In this document: piece after piece, positions 38,125 to 47,888 of the stretch
Layout of the letters: every line of letters starts with the position of its first letter
How positions within the stretch are numbered: the first letter of the stretch is position 1
Assembly: GCF_000833025.1 (NCBI RefSeq)
Contig: NZ_CP010817.1
Span: 1,922,001-1,986,000 of the forward strand
Length of the DNA stretch: 64,000 bases
Direction of reading: 5' to 3'
DNA from: Myroides profundi
GTDB taxonomy: Bacteria; Bacteroidota; Bacteroidia; Flavobacteriales; Flavobacteriaceae
Notes under the pieces: model-generated
Database searches by the model: none
Told to the model about the DNA's origin: nothing
The model's input: only the letters and a program-made list of their open reading frames with translations
Translations under genes and position numbers: made by a program

Positions 38125-38211
38125 TCACACGATAGAAAGAGTTTATAGATATGCCTTGATAGTTCTTATAAATTCTCCTATTTTTACGTAATCAATTAAA
38201 TTAGGAAGAAG

Positions 38212-38670
38212 ATGAAGACATTAGAAGTAGGGCAAAAGGCTCCAGCGTTTAAAGCATTAGACCAATCAGGAAAAGTACATCAGTTAAGTGATTATAAAGG
38301 AAAAAAACTAGTAGTATTCTTCTACCCAAAGGCAAGTACTCCAGGATGTACTTGGGAAGCTTGTAACTTGCGTGATAATTACGCAGAGTTAAAAGCAAAG
38401 GGATTTGAATTACTTGGAGTTAGTGCTGACTCAGCTACTAAACAACAGAAATTTATTGAGAAGAATAACTTACCATTTCCATTACTGGCCGATGAAGAGA
38501 AAGAAGTATTAAATGCTTTCGGTGTATGGGGGCCTAAGAAATTCATGGGACGTACGTATGACGGTATTCATAGAATGACGTTTGTGATTAATGAAGAGGG
38601 AGTTATATCTGATGTGATTAGTAAAGTAAAGACTAAAGACCATGCCGCTCAGATTCTAGAGACAGTATAA
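38212..38670 (+). CDS. bcp: Thioredoxin-dependent thiol peroxidase (BCP/PrxQ)
   Basis: A 152-residue peroxiredoxin: FYPKASTPGCTWEACNLRD (about residues 41-59) holds the peroxidatic Cys and, five residues on, the resolving Cys, as in atypical 2-Cys BCP/PrxQ. It reduces hydrogen peroxide and organic peroxides with thioredoxin in the cytoplasm. Length fits. It shares a bidirectional terminator with the beta-lactamase gene that faces it. Confidence 0.95.
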   Translation: MKTLEVGQKAPAFKALDQSGKVHQLSDYKGKKLVVFFYPKASTPGCTWEACNLRDNYAELKAKGFELLGVSADSATKQQKFIEKNNLPFPLLADEEKEVLNAFGVWGPKKFMGRTYDGIHRMTFVINEEGVISDVISKVKTKDHAAQILETV

Positions 38671-38681
38671 AACAAGATATA

Positions 38682-38714
38682 AAAAAACGCAATCATATTG
38701 ATTGCGTTTTTTGT
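38682..38714. terminator. Bidirectional terminator
   Basis: Perfect 14-bp stem (38682-38695 with 38699-38712), 3-nt loop, A run and T run on either side; between convergent bcp and beta-lactamase genes. Confidence 0.9.
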
Positions 38715-38723
38715 TTATATCAA

Positions 38724-39605
38724 TTACCTTTTACTAAAATAGTCATAAGTCAGCTTTGCTATTTCTGCTATAATTGCGGCATTAGTTTGATCACTTTCTT
38801 TTGAGTCCATGACTAATACAGCAATTGAAAACTGTTTACCATTAGGCAAGTAGACAATAGCAAGATCATTATCAGCAGCTCTTAGTCCTTCTTTATTTCT
38901 AAATGACATACCTGTTTTATGAACAACCAATGTGTTTTTTGGTAATAGAGCCTTTACTTTGTCTTGTCCAGATTTAGTATCTATCATTGCTTGTCTTAAG
39001 AAGTTATTATACTTAGGTGACAATAGTTCTTCTTTGCGGAACATTTCTAATATCCTGGTAGCTTCAAGTGGAGTAATCCAATTTTGGTACTGATTATTAA
39101 AATCTAAACTCATCTCTTCTTCACTTGATACAATTTCAAATTCTTTAATACCCAAAGTTCTAAAATATAAATCAGTCATTTTTGGACCTATTAAACTTTT
39201 AAAGAATAAGTTAGATACATTATTATCACTGTGTGAAGCAGCGTACTGTATTAATTCTCCAAGAGATATATTAAAATCTCCCATTGGTCTTTTATCCCTT
39301 AAAGGACTATATGTACCTTCTTGTAAATCTTCTTTTTTAATGAATATCTCAGTATCTAGTGATATATTGTGTTTATCCATATAATCAAGAATATTTAGGG
39401 CTTGAAAGAATTTATAAACACTCATCGTAGGGTATTTATGATTATTGTTCACAGTTAATGTATCCTTTGCATCATAAATGATCGCTACACCCACAGTAGC
39501 ATTTTTTGTATTAATTACTTTGTTGATCTGATTGTTTAACTCTTGATGTTGACCAAAACTAATAGTTGATATCAAAGAGGCTACTGTTAGGATAAATGAT
39601 TTCAT
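38724..39605 (-). CDS. Class A beta-lactamase (subclass A2-like)
   Basis: A 293-residue exported enzyme (signal peptide to about residue 19). All active-site elements are present: SVYK (Ser62, Lys65), SDN (126-128), an Glu-rich omega-loop SEEEMSLDFN (about 161-170) in the place of ExxLN, and KTG (230-232). The EEEM-type omega loop and Bacteroidota origin point to subclass A2 (PER/VEB/CfxA/CepA relatives). It should hydrolyse penicillins and possibly cephalosporins in the periplasm; the spectrum cannot be read. A minus-strand TATTTTTG (39636-39629) may be the -7 box. No mobile element flanks it, so it looks chromosomal. Confidence 0.93.
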   Translation of the reverse strand: MKSFILTVASLISTISFGQHQELNNQINKVINTKNATVGVAIIYDAKDTLTVNNNHKYPTMSVYKFFQALNILDYMDKHNISLDTEIFIKKEDLQEGTYSPLRDKRPMGDFNISLGELIQYAASHSDNNVSNLFFKSLIGPKMTDLYFRTLGIKEFEIVSSEEEMSLDFNNQYQNWITPLEATRILEMFRKEELLSPKYNNFLRQAMIDTKSGQDKVKALLPKNTLVVHKTGMSFRNKEGLRAADNDLAIVYLPNGKQFSIAVLVMDSKESDQTNAAIIAEIAKLTYDYFSKR

Positions 39606-39745
39606 TGTGTGATTTGATTATAAAAATACAAAAATAATAACAAAACTACTATATTAAACTAAGTGTAATTAAATTATATGTGATTTTTCAATAAAATCTC
39701 ATATTACGATATTTTTCACTACGTTTGAGGAAATAAAAAAGAAGC

Positions 39746-40723
39746 ATGAAAGAAAAGATTGATAAGGGAGATTTATATCTTCTAAAAGAGCATAGCTCAC
39801 TCTCAGATTCTCAGTTAGGAGAATTGTTGGAGCAGAAGAGTTATGCCAATATCACAGATTGGCAGAAGTTTGTCAAGTATTTGACACTTGTCTTAGGAGC
39901 AGGTTTCTTACTATCAGGTATAGTATTTTTCTTTGCATACAATTGGGCAGACCTACATAAGAACATCAAGTTTTTACTTGTATTCACTCTTTTAACTGTC
40001 AGTGTTATAGGAGCTGTGTACCCTAAATTGAATACTGTGGTAAGACAAGTTAGTTTGTTAAGCGCGAGTATATTAGTGGGGGTGTTATTTGCTGTTTATG
40101 GTCAAGTGTATCAGACAGGAGCTAATGCTTATGATCTATTCTTTATGTGGGTATTAGCAGTAACTCCATGGACTGTATTGAGCAGATTCTCTCCTCAGTG
40201 GTTATTTTATGCTGTACTAGCTAACACAACTTTGATTCTTTATTTCTTACAAGTAACGAGTGATGATCTATTGTTCTATAGTGGATTATTTCTTTTACTA
40301 TTGAATGTAGTATTATATATCGTACCACTTATTCTAGGGAAGGTGTATACATATCGTATAGAGAGCTATTATACAGGGATTATGACTTTTGTTTGTTCGG
40401 CTATTTCTACTATGGGCATTATCACTTTTATCTTTGTCAACTACGATCGTTATTCAAGAGCTGATTTAAAAGGATTGTATTTACTCTTAGCAGCAGGATC
40501 TGTATGGCTTATAGGTAGTTTTATGAGATGTCTAAAGACAAAGGATTTATTGATATTTAGCTATTTTTTAATTGCAATATTTTCTATTGTATTTAGCATT
40601 CTAATTAGAATAGCTGATTTTAATGACGGAGCTTTACTACTATATGCTATATATAGTGTAGGAGGAACTTTTGCGATAGTGAAGTTGATTATGAACCAGA
40701 AAAAAGTGTGGAGCCATGAGTAA
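39746..40723 (+). CDS. DUF2157 membrane protein
   Basis: A 325-residue protein with a short cytosolic N-terminus (residues 1-45) and about nine hydrophobic segments. The FAYNWADLHKNIKFLLVF segment (about residues 66-83) is the DUF2157 signature. Role unknown. It overlaps the next gene by 8 bases, which overlaps the third by 11, so the three are translationally coupled; the same DUF2157 / DUF4401-type / GDYXXLXY trio is found in many bacteria. Confidence 0.87.
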   Translation: MKEKIDKGDLYLLKEHSSLSDSQLGELLEQKSYANITDWQKFVKYLTLVLGAGFLLSGIVFFFAYNWADLHKNIKFLLVFTLLTVSVIGAVYPKLNTVVRQVSLLSASILVGVLFAVYGQVYQTGANAYDLFFMWVLAVTPWTVLSRFSPQWLFYAVLANTTLILYFLQVTSDDLLFYSGLFLLLLNVVLYIVPLILGKVYTYRIESYYTGIMTFVCSAISTMGIITFIFVNYDRYSRADLKGLYLLLAAGSVWLIGSFMRCLKTKDLLIFSYFLIAIFSIVFSILIRIADFNDGALLLYAIYSVGGTFAIVKLIMNQKKVWSHE

Positions 40724-41786
40724 TAGTGTATTTAAGAATTTAGTTTCTACTTTGCTACAAGAAGGGGTAGAAATAGATCAACAAGCATTATCAATAGCAA
40801 AAGATAAGGTAGCACTAAAATCTATTATCATAAGAGTGATCTCAGTGATGGGAAGTTTATTAGGTCTAGCCTTGTTTATTGGTTTTATCGCTATGGTAGC
40901 GTCTGACTTTTTTAATAACAACACAGCCTTTATCATTATGGGATTGTTGTTTTTAGGAGGAGCCTATGCATTGAATAGAAGTAAAGATAGTGCTATAACA
41001 GACAGTTTAGTTGTGTCATTCTATATTATAGGATACGCTTTTATGACTTATGGTTTCGGAGATATGTTTAATCAAATGGAGTTAGTAGGATTGTTCTTTT
41101 CATTACTCACTTTATTTTTATTCAATAATCAGATTGTATCTTTCATTAGTTCTGTGGGGACGCTAATTGCCTTACAGTATGTTTTATATAAATTTGATAT
41201 AACACCATTCTATTATATTTATTTAGCCCTAGTCGTAGTTTTAACGACTTATCTTTTTTGGCAAGAACAAAAGGTAAGGACAACAATAACATGGATCAGT
41301 AAGAAGTATCTTCCAATATTTACAGCTTGTTTTCTTTATACCATAACTACAGCTAGTTTGTTGCGAAATCAAGCTTTTAGTTATCACAGTATCGAATTGT
41401 TTAGCAGTATGAGATTTGTTTTTGTGATAACAGTCTTGGCTTTGATTATAGCGACCGTCTATTTAATCATACAGAAGATGAAGATTACTAATTCCACTGT
41501 TAAGGTAGCGATTTATCTAATTGTGATATTATTTAATGTTTTAATCACTTTAAATTATGTTGTCTTTGGTATCACATTCTTATATATGCTTTGGAGTTTT
41601 ATGAGACAATATAAAGTAGGTTTTGCTTTAAGTATTGCAACTCTAATTTGGGCAATGGGCATGTTTTATTATGACTTAGGCATCTCTTTATTAGAGAAAT
41701 CACTATCTATGATGACAATAGGAGTGTTATTCTTAGGTGTTTATTATTTAATTCAAAAAGGAGAGGGACAGACAAATGAAAAATAA
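40716..41786 (+). CDS. DUF4401-type multi-spanning membrane protein
   Basis: A 356-residue protein with about ten hydrophobic segments and a short cytosolic N-terminal helix. By position between DUF2157 and GDYXXLXY partners it corresponds to the DUF4401 member of the trio. It overlaps both neighbours, so a joint membrane complex is likely; the function is unknown. Confidence 0.8.
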   Translation: MSNSVFKNLVSTLLQEGVEIDQQALSIAKDKVALKSIIIRVISVMGSLLGLALFIGFIAMVASDFFNNNTAFIIMGLLFLGGAYALNRSKDSAITDSLVVSFYIIGYAFMTYGFGDMFNQMELVGLFFSLLTLFLFNNQIVSFISSVGTLIALQYVLYKFDITPFYYIYLALVVVLTTYLFWQEQKVRTTITWISKKYLPIFTACFLYTITTASLLRNQAFSYHSIELFSSMRFVFVITVLALIIATVYLIIQKMKITNSTVKVAIYLIVILFNVLITLNYVVFGITFLYMLWSFMRQYKVGFALSIATLIWAMGMFYYDLGISLLEKSLSMMTIGVLFLGVYYLIQKGEGQTNEK

Positions 41787-42381
41787 GAAGAACATAATTA
41801 TTATAGTTGTATTTGTACTTATTGGGATATTCTTTGTAAAAGCAGTATTACAAAAGGAAAAAACAATAAAAGAAGGACAATTCGTATTGTTAGAATTAGC
41901 TCCTGTAGATCCTAGATCCTTAATGCAAGGAGATTATATGAGTCTTAACTATGCGATATCAACTAGAACAAGTACTTTTGATCAAAGTATCCTAGATTCA
42001 ATAACGCCTGTTGTTGAGAATGAGATTCTTACAACTACAGAAGAAGAATTATCAGCTAGAGCTGTGGATGATATTGAGGAGGCTGTAGAAAAGAGCAAAT
42101 TGAATAAGCGTGGATATGTCTTACTGTCTTTAGATAAGGATAATGTAGGGAGTCTGGTGAAGATGGTCAATGAAATGGGAGAGAAGAAAGCTAATCAAGT
42201 TTACATCAAATACTTTAACTATGAAGGATGGAGATTTAATATCGGGGCAGAGAGTTTCTTCTTTCAAGAGGGGGATGCAGAGAAGTATGAACAAGCTAAA
42301 TATGGCGGACTACGCGTAGATGAAGAAGGAAATAGCGTTTTGGTAGGGATGTATGATCAAGACCGCAAGCTAATTAATTAG
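41776..42381 (+). CDS. GDYXXLXY-domain protein
   Basis: A 201-residue protein anchored by one N-terminal membrane segment (residues 5-22). The name-giving motif is seen as GDYMSLNY (about residues 53-60). The rest is a periplasmic beta-rich domain. It is the third member of the coupled trio. Function is unknown. Confidence 0.88.
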   Translation: MKNKKNIIIIVVFVLIGIFFVKAVLQKEKTIKEGQFVLLELAPVDPRSLMQGDYMSLNYAISTRTSTFDQSILDSITPVVENEILTTTEEELSARAVDDIEEAVEKSKLNKRGYVLLSLDKDNVGSLVKMVNEMGEKKANQVYIKYFNYEGWRFNIGAESFFFQEGDAEKYEQAKYGGLRVDEEGNSVLVGMYDQDRKLIN

Positions 42382-42420
42382 GAATTTAAAATTAAGAATT
42401 ATTTGCCTATGGCATTTATA

Positions 42421-42461
42421 ACAAACAGGGAGTTTATCCTAAAGATAAACTCCCTGTTTGT
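42421..42461. terminator. Bidirectional terminator
   Basis: Perfect 18-bp stem (42421-42438 with 42444-42461) and 5-nt loop, between the convergent GDYXXLXY and methyltransferase genes. Confidence 0.9.
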
Positions 42462-42464
42462 TTA

Positions 42465-43229
42465 TTATTTTGCTTCGAAAGTTAGCGTATGTGTTTCTTC
42501 TGAAATTTCTTCTAAATAATTATAATTACTACTGATGGTAATCTCTGTAAAACCAACAGCTGTTAAGGCTAGTTCAAATTCTTTTACTCCCCAGAAGCGT
42601 AGAGAGAACAGATCTATCTCAGAGTTAACTAACCCTTTCTCATTATCCCAATGCTCATATCTTAATTGAGATATAGTAGTCTGCTTAAGATAAGATGTTT
42701 CTACTCTAGATTCTGTCAGTGTAAGCATTCCATTATCTACATTCCACTGTCTAGCTAGCATAGGAGCTTCTGATAGCGAAGATAATGGAGACAAGTCTAT
42801 TATTAATCGGCCACCTTCTTTTAGAGCTGATTTAAAGTGTTTTAATACCTCAATAGCCTCATCAGTATCCGTAATAAGCTGAAATGACCCTGCAGGGATT
42901 ATAATTGCTTCATAAGGGGTAGTAGAGGTGAAGGTATTAAACATTTCTTGTCTAAAGGCACCATCGAGACTTCTTTGTTTACATTCTTGCTCACAGTAAG
43001 AAAGCATTTCTGCAGAAGCGTCAAATCCTTCTATTTTTAACCCTTTTTCTAATAGAGGGATTAGTATTCTCCCATTACCACATGCAGGCTCTAGGATTAC
43101 TCCTTCTGTGTTTTTTAATCTTTCACTATAGTATTCAACATCTCCAAAGGATCTTCCAATAAGTTTATCGATATGATATACCCATGAGGCTAGTGATCCA
43201 TATCTATTTGTTAATTCTTTAGTACTCAT
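42465..43229 (-). CDS. Class I SAM-dependent methyltransferase
   Basis: A 254-residue cytosolic enzyme. SAM motif I is EPACGNGRILIPLLEKG (about residues 48-64), with the acidic GFDAS end of strand 2 (about 69-73) and AIIIPAGSFQLI (motif II, about 109-120). The domain is of the methyltransferase 25/11 type; the substrate is unknown. It is a single gene divergent from the ABC-F leader region. Confidence 0.88.
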   Translation of the reverse strand: MSTKELTNRYGSLASWVYHIDKLIGRSFGDVEYYSERLKNTEGVILEPACGNGRILIPLLEKGLKIEGFDASAEMLSYCEQECKQRSLDGAFRQEMFNTFTSTTPYEAIIIPAGSFQLITDTDEAIEVLKHFKSALKEGGRLIIDLSPLSSLSEAPMLARQWNVDNGMLTLTESRVETSYLKQTTISQLRYEHWDNEKGLVNSEIDLFSLRFWGVKEFELALTAVGFTEITISSNYNYLEEISEETHTLTFEAK

Positions 43230-43314
43230 ATTTTTTTGATTATAGGACTGTAAACATAGAATAAAAAAGTCTTTTAATCTGATTTTGATTAAATAAAAGA
43301 TAGTTTTGTTCTGA

Positions 43315-43415
43315 CTTTCTAGAGGATTGCTTGAGGGGTTCTTGCACCTTTCTTCGAGAAAACCACCTTCTAGGCAAGCAAAGTCCTAGAAAACTGCAAG
43401 GAATCCCCTAGAAAG
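43315..43415. repeat. Imperfect inverted repeat with nested hairpin
   Basis: CTTTCTAGAGGATTGCTTG (43315-43333) pairs with CAAGGAATCCCCTAGAAAG (43397-43415) with a few mismatches. Inside, TTCTAGG/CCTAGAA forms a second stem (43368-43390). TTTAATCTGGGTTAAAA (43423-43439), just after it, resembles the ends of the MITE-like family. It may be another small non-coding element. Confidence 0.5.
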
Positions 43416-43514
43416 TGCAAGCTTTAATCTGGGTTAAAACAATATCAGTGTATAATCTTGTATAAAGTCTTTTTAATCAAAGAGCTGTTTTTAATAAAAA
43501 TATCGTTCAAATAA

Positions 43515-43545
43515 TTGTTTAAAACTAAAAGTAGATATACATTTG
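43515..43545 (+). promoter_or_regulatory. Candidate promoter for the ABC-F gene, far upstream
   Basis: TTG (43515-43517), 20-base spacer, TACATTTG (43538-43545). If used, the mRNA leader is about 390 nt. The leader holds ATTGGTTATATATAACCAAT (43592-43611), a perfect palindrome, a TGACAAC/GTTGTCA stem (43663-43684) and a six-codon frame (43747-43767). Confidence 0.5.
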
Positions 43546-43764
43546 CATCAGTATTAACGAATAATAGTCTAAATGTACACAGCTAAGTAAAGATTGGTTA
43601 TATATAACCAATAGATAAAAGGACAAACTTCAGTCCAACGAGTGGTTATCATCTTTATAAATTGACAACAGTCTTGTGTTGTCATAATACTTAGTATCGT
43701 GTAAATACATATTTTTTGACCGTGAGGAGTGGTGTACGGGCCACGTATGGATTATTCACATCAG

Positions 43765-43925
43765 TAAACCAAGAATCAGCCTCAGCCAAATACTATAAAG
43801 CAGTTCTACTTCATAGCTCTTTCATTAGTTCTAAAACCATACGACATTATGATTGTATCGCTAATTCAGACCTATTTTGTATACTTACTTTTCGTTTATT
43901 GGTCTATTACTTATTCTGGGTTAAA
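43765..43925 (+). repeat. MITE-like intergenic repeat, copy 3
   Basis: The 161-bp full-length copy. Ends: TAAACCAAGAATCA (43765-43778) and TTATTCTGGGTTAAA (43911-43925). Its core blocks AGCCAAATACTATAAAGCA, TTCTACTTCATAGCTCTTTC and ACTTTTCGTTTATTGGTCT match copy 2 closely. It ends 12 bases before the ABC-F start codon and therefore forms the end of that leader. The 71-codon frame across it is not a gene. Confidence 0.75.
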
Positions 43926-43937
43926 TTTTAAAAGACT

Positions 43938-45536
43938 ATGAGCATAGTTATATCAAATTTATCTTATTATCACGCAGATAAGACACCTTTATTTACGAAT
44001 ATTAGTTTATCTATTAATGCTGGAGAGAAGGTTAGTATCATCGGTCAAAATGGTACTGGCAAAACAACATTACTTAAACTAATCGCTAGAGAATTAGAGT
44101 TAGCGGAACCTGCCATTCATATTAATGGGACAGTATTCTACTTGCCCCAAAATAAACAATTAGTTGAATCTCACACTATTTATGAAGCAGTAGGTGTAGC
44201 TGATAAGGTTAGGGCGCTCCGTGCTATACTAGCGGGTTCTGTAGAAGAAAGGGACTACGAAGTACTTAATGATCAATGGGATATAGAAGAGCAGATTGCT
44301 AAAGTATTAGCGTATTGGGAATTAGAGACAATCTCACCAGATACGACAATGGATTGTCTGAGTGGAGGGCAACAGACCAAGGTTCTCTTTGCGAAGATGA
44401 TGCTAAGTCAGGCAGATACACTGTTATTAGATGAACCTACTAACCACTTAGATTTAGAAACCAAGGAATTATTCTATAAGTATATACAAGAGTTTAAAGG
44501 TACTATCGTTATTGTCAGTCATGATAGGGTATTACTTGAGTTAATGCCTATTACTTTTGAGCTAACACCTAATGGTGTATTTAAGTATGGAGGGAATTAC
44601 AGCCTATACAAAGAACAAAAAGAACTGCGTCTACAAGGTATCCAGAGTAAAGTAGATCATCTGTCTAAAGAAATGAAAGATGCTAAAAAAGCGGATATTA
44701 AACGTACAGAGCAAATAAGTAAAGATAAGGCTCAGAACAAAAAAGCAGAGAAAAAAGCAGGTCTTCCAAAGATTGTTATTAATGCGATGCGCAATAAAAC
44801 AGAGAATAGTGTAGCTAAGCTACAGGATGTTCATCAGCAAAAGAAAGAGGGTATACAATCTGAATTATTAGAATTAAGAACTCAATTAGAACGAGATAAA
44901 CTGTTTGCTATTCGTTTTCCCCAATCTACTTTGCATAAAGGGAAGTTGTTATGGGAAGCTAAAGAAATGAACTATTGTTATTCTCCTGCATTTGCCCCAA
45001 TATTTAAGACGAATGTTGACTTTAAAATTATGAGCGGAGATAGAATTTTGCTCAAAGGAAAGAATGGTTCTGGTAAGTCTACGTTGTTTAAACTGTTACA
45101 AGGAATTTATCTACCTACTACAGGAGAATTATACCGTGCAGATGCTAAGGTGGTCTATTTGGATCAATTTTACTCTTTACTAGATCATAGCTTAACGCCG
45201 ATAGATCAGTTAGAACTGGCTAATAAAGGGAAACACTCTCTGGCGGATCTTCGCAATCTATTATTTCAGTATGGAATAGGAGTAGCCTTATGGACGAATA
45301 AGATAAGTACATTTAGTGGAGGAGAAAAACTGAAGCTAGTGTTGTGTTATCTGACCATTTTAGCTTCAGAGATAGATGTGTTACTATTAGATGAACCTAC
45401 GAATAACTTAGATATTATTAGTATTGAGAGTTTAACTAAAGCTTTAAGTGAGTTTAATGGAACCTTAGTAGTTGTTAGCCATGATGAGAGTTTTATTAAG
45501 GAATTGGGAATAGTAGACGTGATAAATTTAAATTAA
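43938..45536 (+). CDS. ABC-F family ribosome-associated ATPase
   Basis: A 532-residue protein with two ABC domains and no membrane segments. Domain 1: Walker [10 protein letters not shown] (about 36-44), signature LSGGQQTK (about 142-149), Walker [12 protein letters not shown] (about 162-172). A charged coiled-coil linker follows (about 215-305). Domain 2: GKNGSGKST (about 376-384), [23 protein letters not shown] proteins act on the ribosome, either as housekeeping translation factors or as antibiotic resistance proteins. The long structured leader would fit a drug-inducible resistance type, but the subtype is not decided by what I can see. Confidence 0.92.
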   Translation: MSIVISNLSYYHADKTPLFTNISLSINAGEKVSIIGQNGTGKTTLLKLIARELELAEPAIHINGTVFYLPQNKQLVESHTIYEAVGVADKVRALRAILAGSVEERDYEVLNDQWDIEEQIAKVLAYWELETISPDTTMDCLSGGQQTKVLFAKMMLSQADTLLLDEPTNHLDLETKELFYKYIQEFKGTIVIVSHDRVLLELMPITFELTPNGVFKYGGNYSLYKEQKELRLQGIQSKVDHLSKEMKDAKKADIKRTEQISKDKAQNKKAEKKAGLPKIVINAMRNKTENSVAKLQDVHQQKKEGIQSELLELRTQLERDKLFAIRFPQSTLHKGKLLWEAKEMNYCYSPAFAPIFKTNVDFKIMSGDRILLKGKNGSGKSTLFKLLQGIYLPTTGELYRADAKVVYLDQFYSLLDHSLTPIDQLELANKGKHSLADLRNLLFQYGIGVALWTNKISTFSGGEKLKLVLCYLTILASEIDVLLLDEPTNNLDIISIESLTKALSEFNGTLVVVSHDESFIKELGIVDVINLN

Positions 45537-45643
45537 GTCAAAAGTAAAGCTTGTTTTTGACTTAATTCTAACAAATATTAATTTTAGATTTCACTAAAAA
45601 AGATTTAAATTGCGAGAACAAAAACAATACAAAAACAATTATA

Positions 45644-46885
45644 ATGTCGAACAAAATGACTTCAGCTCATGCTATTGAGCTAGAAAATAAATACGGAGCA
45701 CATAATTACCACCCACTACCAGTAGTATTATCTAAAGGAGAAGGAGTATATGTATGGGACGTAGAAGGTAAGAAATATTATGATTTTTTATCAGCATATT
45801 CTGCTGTAAACCAAGGACACTGCCACCCAGCTATCGTTAAAGCGATCGCTGATCAAGCGGGTACACTAGCATTGACTTCTAGAGCATTCTACAATGATAA
45901 ATTAGGGTTATACGAAGAGAAAATTACGAAGCTTTTTGGTTTTGATAAAGTTCTTCCGATGAACTCTGGGGCAGAAGCTGTAGAGACTGCTTTAAAGCTA
46001 TGTAGAAAATGGGCTTATGAAGTAAAAGGTATTGCTGAGAATCAAGCGAAAATCATCGTATGTGAGAACAACTTCCACGGAAGAACGACTACGATTATTT
46101 CTTTCTCTAACGATCCTGATGCTCGTAAAAACTACGGACCTTACACAGACGGATTTATCCGTGTAGCTTATAATGATGTAGAGGCTTTAAAAGCTGCTAT
46201 GGAAGCTAATAAAGGAATGATTGCTGGTTTCTTAGTTGAGCCTATTCAAGGTGAGGCTGGAGTTTATGTACCAGACGCAGGTTATTTAACTGCTGCTAAA
46301 GCGTTATGTGAAGAGCACAATGCTTTATTCATTGCAGATGAAGTACAAACAGGTATCGCTCGTACAGGTAAAATGTTAGCTATCGACCACGAAAATATCA
46401 AAGCTGATATCATCGTATTAGGTAAAGCATTATCAGGAGGAGCATACCCTATCTCTGCTGTGTTAGCAAATGATGAGATTATGAATGTAATCAAACCTGG
46501 TCAACACGGTTCTACTTTTGGAGGTAACCCTACAGCTGCTGCTGTAGCTATGGCTGCTCTAGATGTAGTATTAGACGAGAAATTAGCAGATAACGCTGAG
46601 AAACTTGGACAATTATTCAGAGCAGAGCTTAACAAGTATATTGCTACTAGTAATATCTGTACTTTAGTACGTGGTAAAGGTTTATTAAATGCTATTATCA
46701 TTAACGATACTGAAGAAAGTGATACAGCTTGGAACATCTGTCTTAAATTAAGAGACAACGGGTTATTAGCAAAACCAACGCATGGTAACATCATCCGTTT
46801 CGCTCCACCATTAGTAATGAACGAAGAGCAGTTATTAGACTGTGTAAACATCATTACTAAAACATTAAAAGAATTCGAGAAATAG
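45644..46885 (+). CDS. rocD: Ornithine aminotransferase
   Basis: A 413-residue class III PLP aminotransferase: [16 protein letters not shown] (about 50-65), [21 protein letters not shown], the [10 protein letters not shown] block and the PLP Lys in [11 protein letters not shown] (about residues 263-273). Ornithine aminotransferase makes glutamate semialdehyde from ornithine, linking arginine breakdown to proline and glutamate. Codon use is strongly biased, suggesting high expression. Single gene with terminator. Confidence 0.95.
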   Translation: MSNKMTSAHAIELENKYGAHNYHPLPVVLSKGEGVYVWDVEGKKYYDFLSAYSAVNQGHCHPAIVKAIADQAGTLALTSRAFYNDKLGLYEEKITKLFGFDKVLPMNSGAEAVETALKLCRKWAYEVKGIAENQAKIIVCENNFHGRTTTIISFSNDPDARKNYGPYTDGFIRVAYNDVEALKAAMEANKGMIAGFLVEPIQGEAGVYVPDAGYLTAAKALCEEHNALFIADEVQTGIARTGKMLAIDHENIKADIIVLGKALSGGAYPISAVLANDEIMNVIKPGQHGSTFGGNPTAAAVAMAALDVVLDEKLADNAEKLGQLFRAELNKYIATSNICTLVRGKGLLNAIIINDTEESDTAWNICLKLRDNGLLAKPTHGNIIRFAPPLVMNEEQLLDCVNIITKTLKEFEK

Positions 46886-46905
46886 TATATCTCTTTTTTA
46901 AATAT

Positions 46906-46936
46906 AAAAGCTCACGTTAATTCGTGGGCTTTTTTT
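46906..46936 (+). terminator. Rho-independent terminator after rocD
   Basis: 11-bp stem with one G-U (46906-46916 with 46923-46933) and T run. Confidence 0.88.
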
Positions 46937-47050
46937 AGTTTAGGGAGGTTATAAATAGATTGAGACAATTTGTGATTTATTTATAATAATAAGGCTATTT
47001 TTGTTATTGAGAACAATAGATTCTCCGATGTGATTTTTAAGAAAGTAAGT

Positions 47051-47779
47051 ATGAAAAGAGTTTTATGTATTTTATTTGTTTCAGTTTTATTCATAAACTG
47101 TGCTAAAAAAGAAGTTCATATCAATGATCTTCAAGAGCGTAATGGCCTGATGTATGAAGTGAATTCAAAAGAGGTATTTACAGGAAGTGCAAAGAGTTAT
47201 TATGCCAATGGAAAAGTAGATTTAGAAGAAAACTATACGAAAGGAAAGTTAGATGGAATAACAAAACGTTATTATGAAGATGGACAAGTAAAAGCGGAGG
47301 CAAACTATAAGAATGGGGTATTAGATGGCAGTTTTAAAGAATATTATAAGAATGGAAAGCTAGAGCTAGAGAAAACGTATAAGGCTGGAAAGTTAGAGGG
47401 AAGTAAGAAAAGCTATTTTGAGGATGGACAAGCTGCAATTGAGATGACGTATAAGCATGGCGAACTAGAAGGAATGACTAAGAAGTATTATGAAGATGGG
47501 CAACTAGAGATAGAAATGACGTATAAGAATGGGGTAGAACACGGTATTACCAAAGGATACTATGAGCATGGTCAAGTAAAAGTAGAGGCGAGTTATAAGA
47601 ATGGGGAACTAGATGGGGTGAGTAAAGAGTATTATAAAAACGGACAATTACAAGGCGAAACAAGTTATAAGGATGGTGTCTTAGACGGAATGATGAAAGG
47701 ATATTATGAGAATGGAAGATTAAAAGGTGAGGCAAATTATAAGAATGGAGTAATAGACGGAGAAATCAAGAGGTATTAA
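47051..47779 (+). CDS. MORN/YwqK-repeat lipoprotein
   Basis: A 242-residue lipoprotein (LFINC, Cys17 from this start) made almost wholly of eight 24-residue repeats of the form KxYYEDGQxKxExxYKNGxLDG (YwqK/MORN type), from about residue 46 to the end. The 72-base DNA unit is clear. YwqK was named as an antitoxin in Bacillus, but most Bacteroidota members are surface lipoproteins of unknown role. I use ATG 47051; an upstream GTG (47030) would place eight residues before the signal peptide. It could bind membranes or act as a scaffold; this is inference. Confidence 0.85.
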   Translation: MKRVLCILFVSVLFINCAKKEVHINDLQERNGLMYEVNSKEVFTGSAKSYYANGKVDLEENYTKGKLDGITKRYYEDGQVKAEANYKNGVLDGSFKEYYKNGKLELEKTYKAGKLEGSKKSYFEDGQAAIEMTYKHGELEGMTKKYYEDGQLEIEMTYKNGVEHGITKGYYEHGQVKVEASYKNGELDGVSKEYYKNGQLQGETSYKDGVLDGMMKGYYENGRLKGEANYKNGVIDGEIKRY

Positions 47780-47888
47780 TCAAGAGAGGTATCTTAAAGC
47801 TTCTTTATTTGAAGTTATTTAATATTTATTCTATACTAGAAGAAGAGTTCATGACTTTTTAGAGTTAAGATATTATAAAAAATAAAAC

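Noticed and set aside
43716..43931. 71-codon frame before the ABC-F gene
   Set aside because: Mostly the MITE-like copy 3; the same DNA in copies 1 and 2 does not keep this frame open.
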